A stretch of 64,000 nt of DNA from Vibrio sp. SCSIO 43135 (GTDB taxonomy: Bacteria; Pseudomonadota; Gammaproteobacteria; Enterobacterales; Vibrionaceae), in assembly GCF_023716665.1 (NCBI RefSeq), contig NZ_CP071859.1, positions 2,604,001 to 2,668,000 of the forward strand. Direction: 5' to 3'. The position numbers and the translations under genes were made by a program. Shown piece after piece: positions 62,765-64,000 of this stretch. The stretch's first letter is position 1. Every line of letters starts with the position of its first letter. The notes below the pieces were generated by a model that saw nothing but the letters and a program-made list of their open reading frames with translations, was not told the origin of the DNA and made no database searches.

Positions 62765-63211
62765 ATGCCAGAATCGAAGAAAAAAGCGCTAGGCATCCTA
62801 GCCATCGCAGGTGTTGAACCGTATCAAGAAAAAGCTGGTGAAGAATACATGTCACCAGAGCAGACGGCTCATTTTACAAAGATTTTAGAAGCTTGGCGTA
62901 ACCAGCTCAGGGAAGAAGTTGATCGCACCGTTCACCATATGCAGGACGAAGCGGCAAACTTTCCAGATCCAGTAGACCGCGCTTCGCAAGAAGAAGAATT
63001 CAGCTTAGAGCTACGTAACCGTGACCGTGAGCGTCGTCTGATCAAGAAGATCGAGAAAACGCTAACAAAAATCGAAGAAGATGACTTCGGCTTTTGTGAG
63101 TCATGTGGCGTTGAGATTGGTATCCGTCGCCTAGAAGCTCGCCCAACCGCTGACCTTTGTATCGACTGTAAGACACTTGCAGAAATCAAAGAGAAACAGA
63201 TGCAAGGTTAA
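62765..63211 (+). CDS. dksA: RNA polymerase-binding transcription factor DksA
   Basis: DksA enters the RNA polymerase secondary channel and, with ppGpp, tunes rRNA and amino acid promoters. The 148 residues have a long coiled coil (about 33-110), the tip with D68 and D71 (FPDPVDRAS) needed for activity, and a four-cysteine zinc finger at C111, C114, C132 and C135. Ribosome site TAGGAG lies upstream. The gap after sfsA (135 nt) probably carries its promoter. A terminator follows. Confidence 0.97.
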   Translation: MPESKKKALGILAIAGVEPYQEKAGEEYMSPEQTAHFTKILEAWRNQLREEVDRTVHHMQDEAANFPDPVDRASQEEEFSLELRNRDRERRLIKKIEKTLTKIEEDDFGFCESCGVEIGIRRLEARPTADLCIDCKTLAEIKEKQMQG

Positions 63212-63228
63212 TCCGAGCGATTGTTGAG

Positions 63229-63254
63229 AAAGGGAGCTTATGCTCCCTTTTTGT
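63229..63254 (+). terminator. Terminator after dksA
   Basis: The 9-bp stem AAAGGGAGC-ttat-GCTCCCTTT continues into T-rich DNA, 18 nt past the stop. Confidence 0.9.
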
Positions 63255-63332
63255 TGTTTTTGTGCCATCCCCAATGAACACTGCTGTTATAGAGTACTCA
63301 TCATTGGAAATGGTATGTGAGGTTGTTACACC

Positions 63333-64000
63333 ATGAGTTACGTTGGCCGCTTTGCGCCGTCGCCTTCAGGTCCACTACATTTCGGCTCTTTGGTTGCCGC
63401 TCTAGGTAGCTATTTTCAAGCGAAGTCGCAACAAGGTAAGTGGTTAGTTAGAATCGAAGACCTCGATCCACCTCGTGAAATGCCCGGGGCTGCAGAGCTC
63501 ATCTTACAGACACTGCGTACTTATGGCCTTCATTGGGATGATGAAGTGGTATACCAAAGTCAGCGCCACTCGCTTTATCAGCGTCAAATTGCTCAATGGC
63601 TCGAATCAGGCTTGGCTTATTACTGCCAATGTACTCGAAAGCAAATCAAACTCGCAGGTGGCTACTATCAAGGAACCTGCCGAAGTAAGCAGCTTGAGAA
63701 CTCAACCGACTGCGCAGTTCGACTCAGGGTCGAGCACCCTATCGAATCGTTTCTCGATATCAAGCATGGCTCCATGACGATTCCAAGCGCTTTAGCGCAT
63801 GAAGATTTTATTATAAAGCGCCGTGATGGCTTATTTGCTTACAACCTTGCGGTAGTATTGGATGACATAGACCAAAACGTGACGCAAGTGGTTCGCGGTG
63901 CAGACCTTATAGAACCAACAGGCAGACAAATCAGCTTGTATCGAGCGTTAGGGACACCAGAAGTGAGTTACCTTCACCTCCCTTTAGCAATAGACGATAA
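63333..64000 (+). CDS. gluQ: Glutamyl-Q tRNA(Asp) synthetase (cut by window edge)
   Basis: GluQ-RS attaches glutamate to queuosine in the anticodon of tRNA-Asp. The visible 222 codons show [13 protein letters not shown], where HFGS replaces the HIGH motif of GluRS. The zinc site C98, C100, Y112 and C116 in YYCQCTRKQ...YYQGTCRSK is characteristic of GluQ rather than Glu[19 protein letters not shown] near the end leads to the truncated C-terminus, where a KMSKS-like loop would follow. The GAGG lies 10 nt before the ATG. It follows dksA, the same neighbour as in E. coli, where gluQ depends on readthrough of the dksA terminator. Confidence 0.95.
   Translation, partial: MSYVGRFAPSPSGPLHFGSLVAALGSYFQAKSQQGKWLVRIEDLDPPREMPGAAELILQTLRTYGLHWDDEVVYQSQRHSLYQRQIAQWLESGLAYYCQCTRKQIKLAGGYYQGTCRSKQLENSTDCAVRLRVEHPIESFLDIKHGSMTIPSALAHEDFIIKRRDGLFAYNLAVVLDDIDQNVTQVVRGADLIEPTGRQISLYRALGTPEVSYLHLPLAIDD

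Overview
The window is a contiguous piece of a Vibrio-type gamma-proteobacterial main chromosome. Three things point there. First, an OmpU-type porin sits next to greA and a PBP4-type carboxypeptidase. Second, the full chitin-oligosaccharide cascade is present: ChiS, a periplasmic binding protein with its ABC transporter, GH9, glucosamine kinase, GH20, GH94 chitobiose phosphorylase and a hexosamine phosphomutase. Third, from memory the gene order matches, almost gene for gene, the V. cholerae chromosome 1 stretch from infB down to gluQ. I see no transposase, integrase, phage gene, CRISPR array or rRNA. No species can be assigned without a database search.

Layout. 1-9554 is housekeeping. It holds infB (cut by the left edge), nusA, rimP, tRNA-fMet, tRNA-Leu(GAG), secG, glmM, folP, ftsH and rlmE on the minus strand, yhbY divergent on plus, and greA on minus. 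9555-25721 holds the ompU-type porin, dacB, a CBS-less MgtE-like transporter, a ybaN-like gene, tyrS, an M23 peptidoglycan endopeptidase, an RND efflux pair, erpA, hemL, a tiny cysteine-cluster membrane protein, an AI-2E-family permease and rsmC.

25913-44519 is the chitin catabolic block, all on plus. ChiS senses chitin oligosaccharides together with the periplasmic binding protein (30067-31740). The binding protein also feeds the four-gene ABC importer (31908-35949). Imported oligosaccharides are handled in the cytoplasm by GH9 (glucosaminidase type), GspK (GlcN kinase), GH20 hexosaminidase, GH94 phosphorylase (GlcNAc2 + Pi to GlcNAc-1-P + GlcNAc) and a phosphohexomutase (GlcNAc-1-P to GlcNAc-6-P). 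Hairpins and terminators between the genes suggest graded expression, with the binding protein highest.

44592-64000 holds a Fur-box-preceded fbpABC ferric-iron importer, a DsbC-like thioredoxin, a sigma-54-promoted glnK-amtB pair, yacL and acnB. It continues with a type Vd patatin autotransporter, mrcB and hrpB (overlapping by 4 nt), divergent sfsA, dksA, and gluQ running off the right edge.

The main content is known biology. The leads I would follow first are: (i) a nested set of inverted repeats, probably a structured RNA, between the mgtE-like gene and ybaN; (ii) the 767-nt control region upstream of the chitin-binding-protein gene; (iii) an RND permease lacking two of the proton-relay residues of AcrB.
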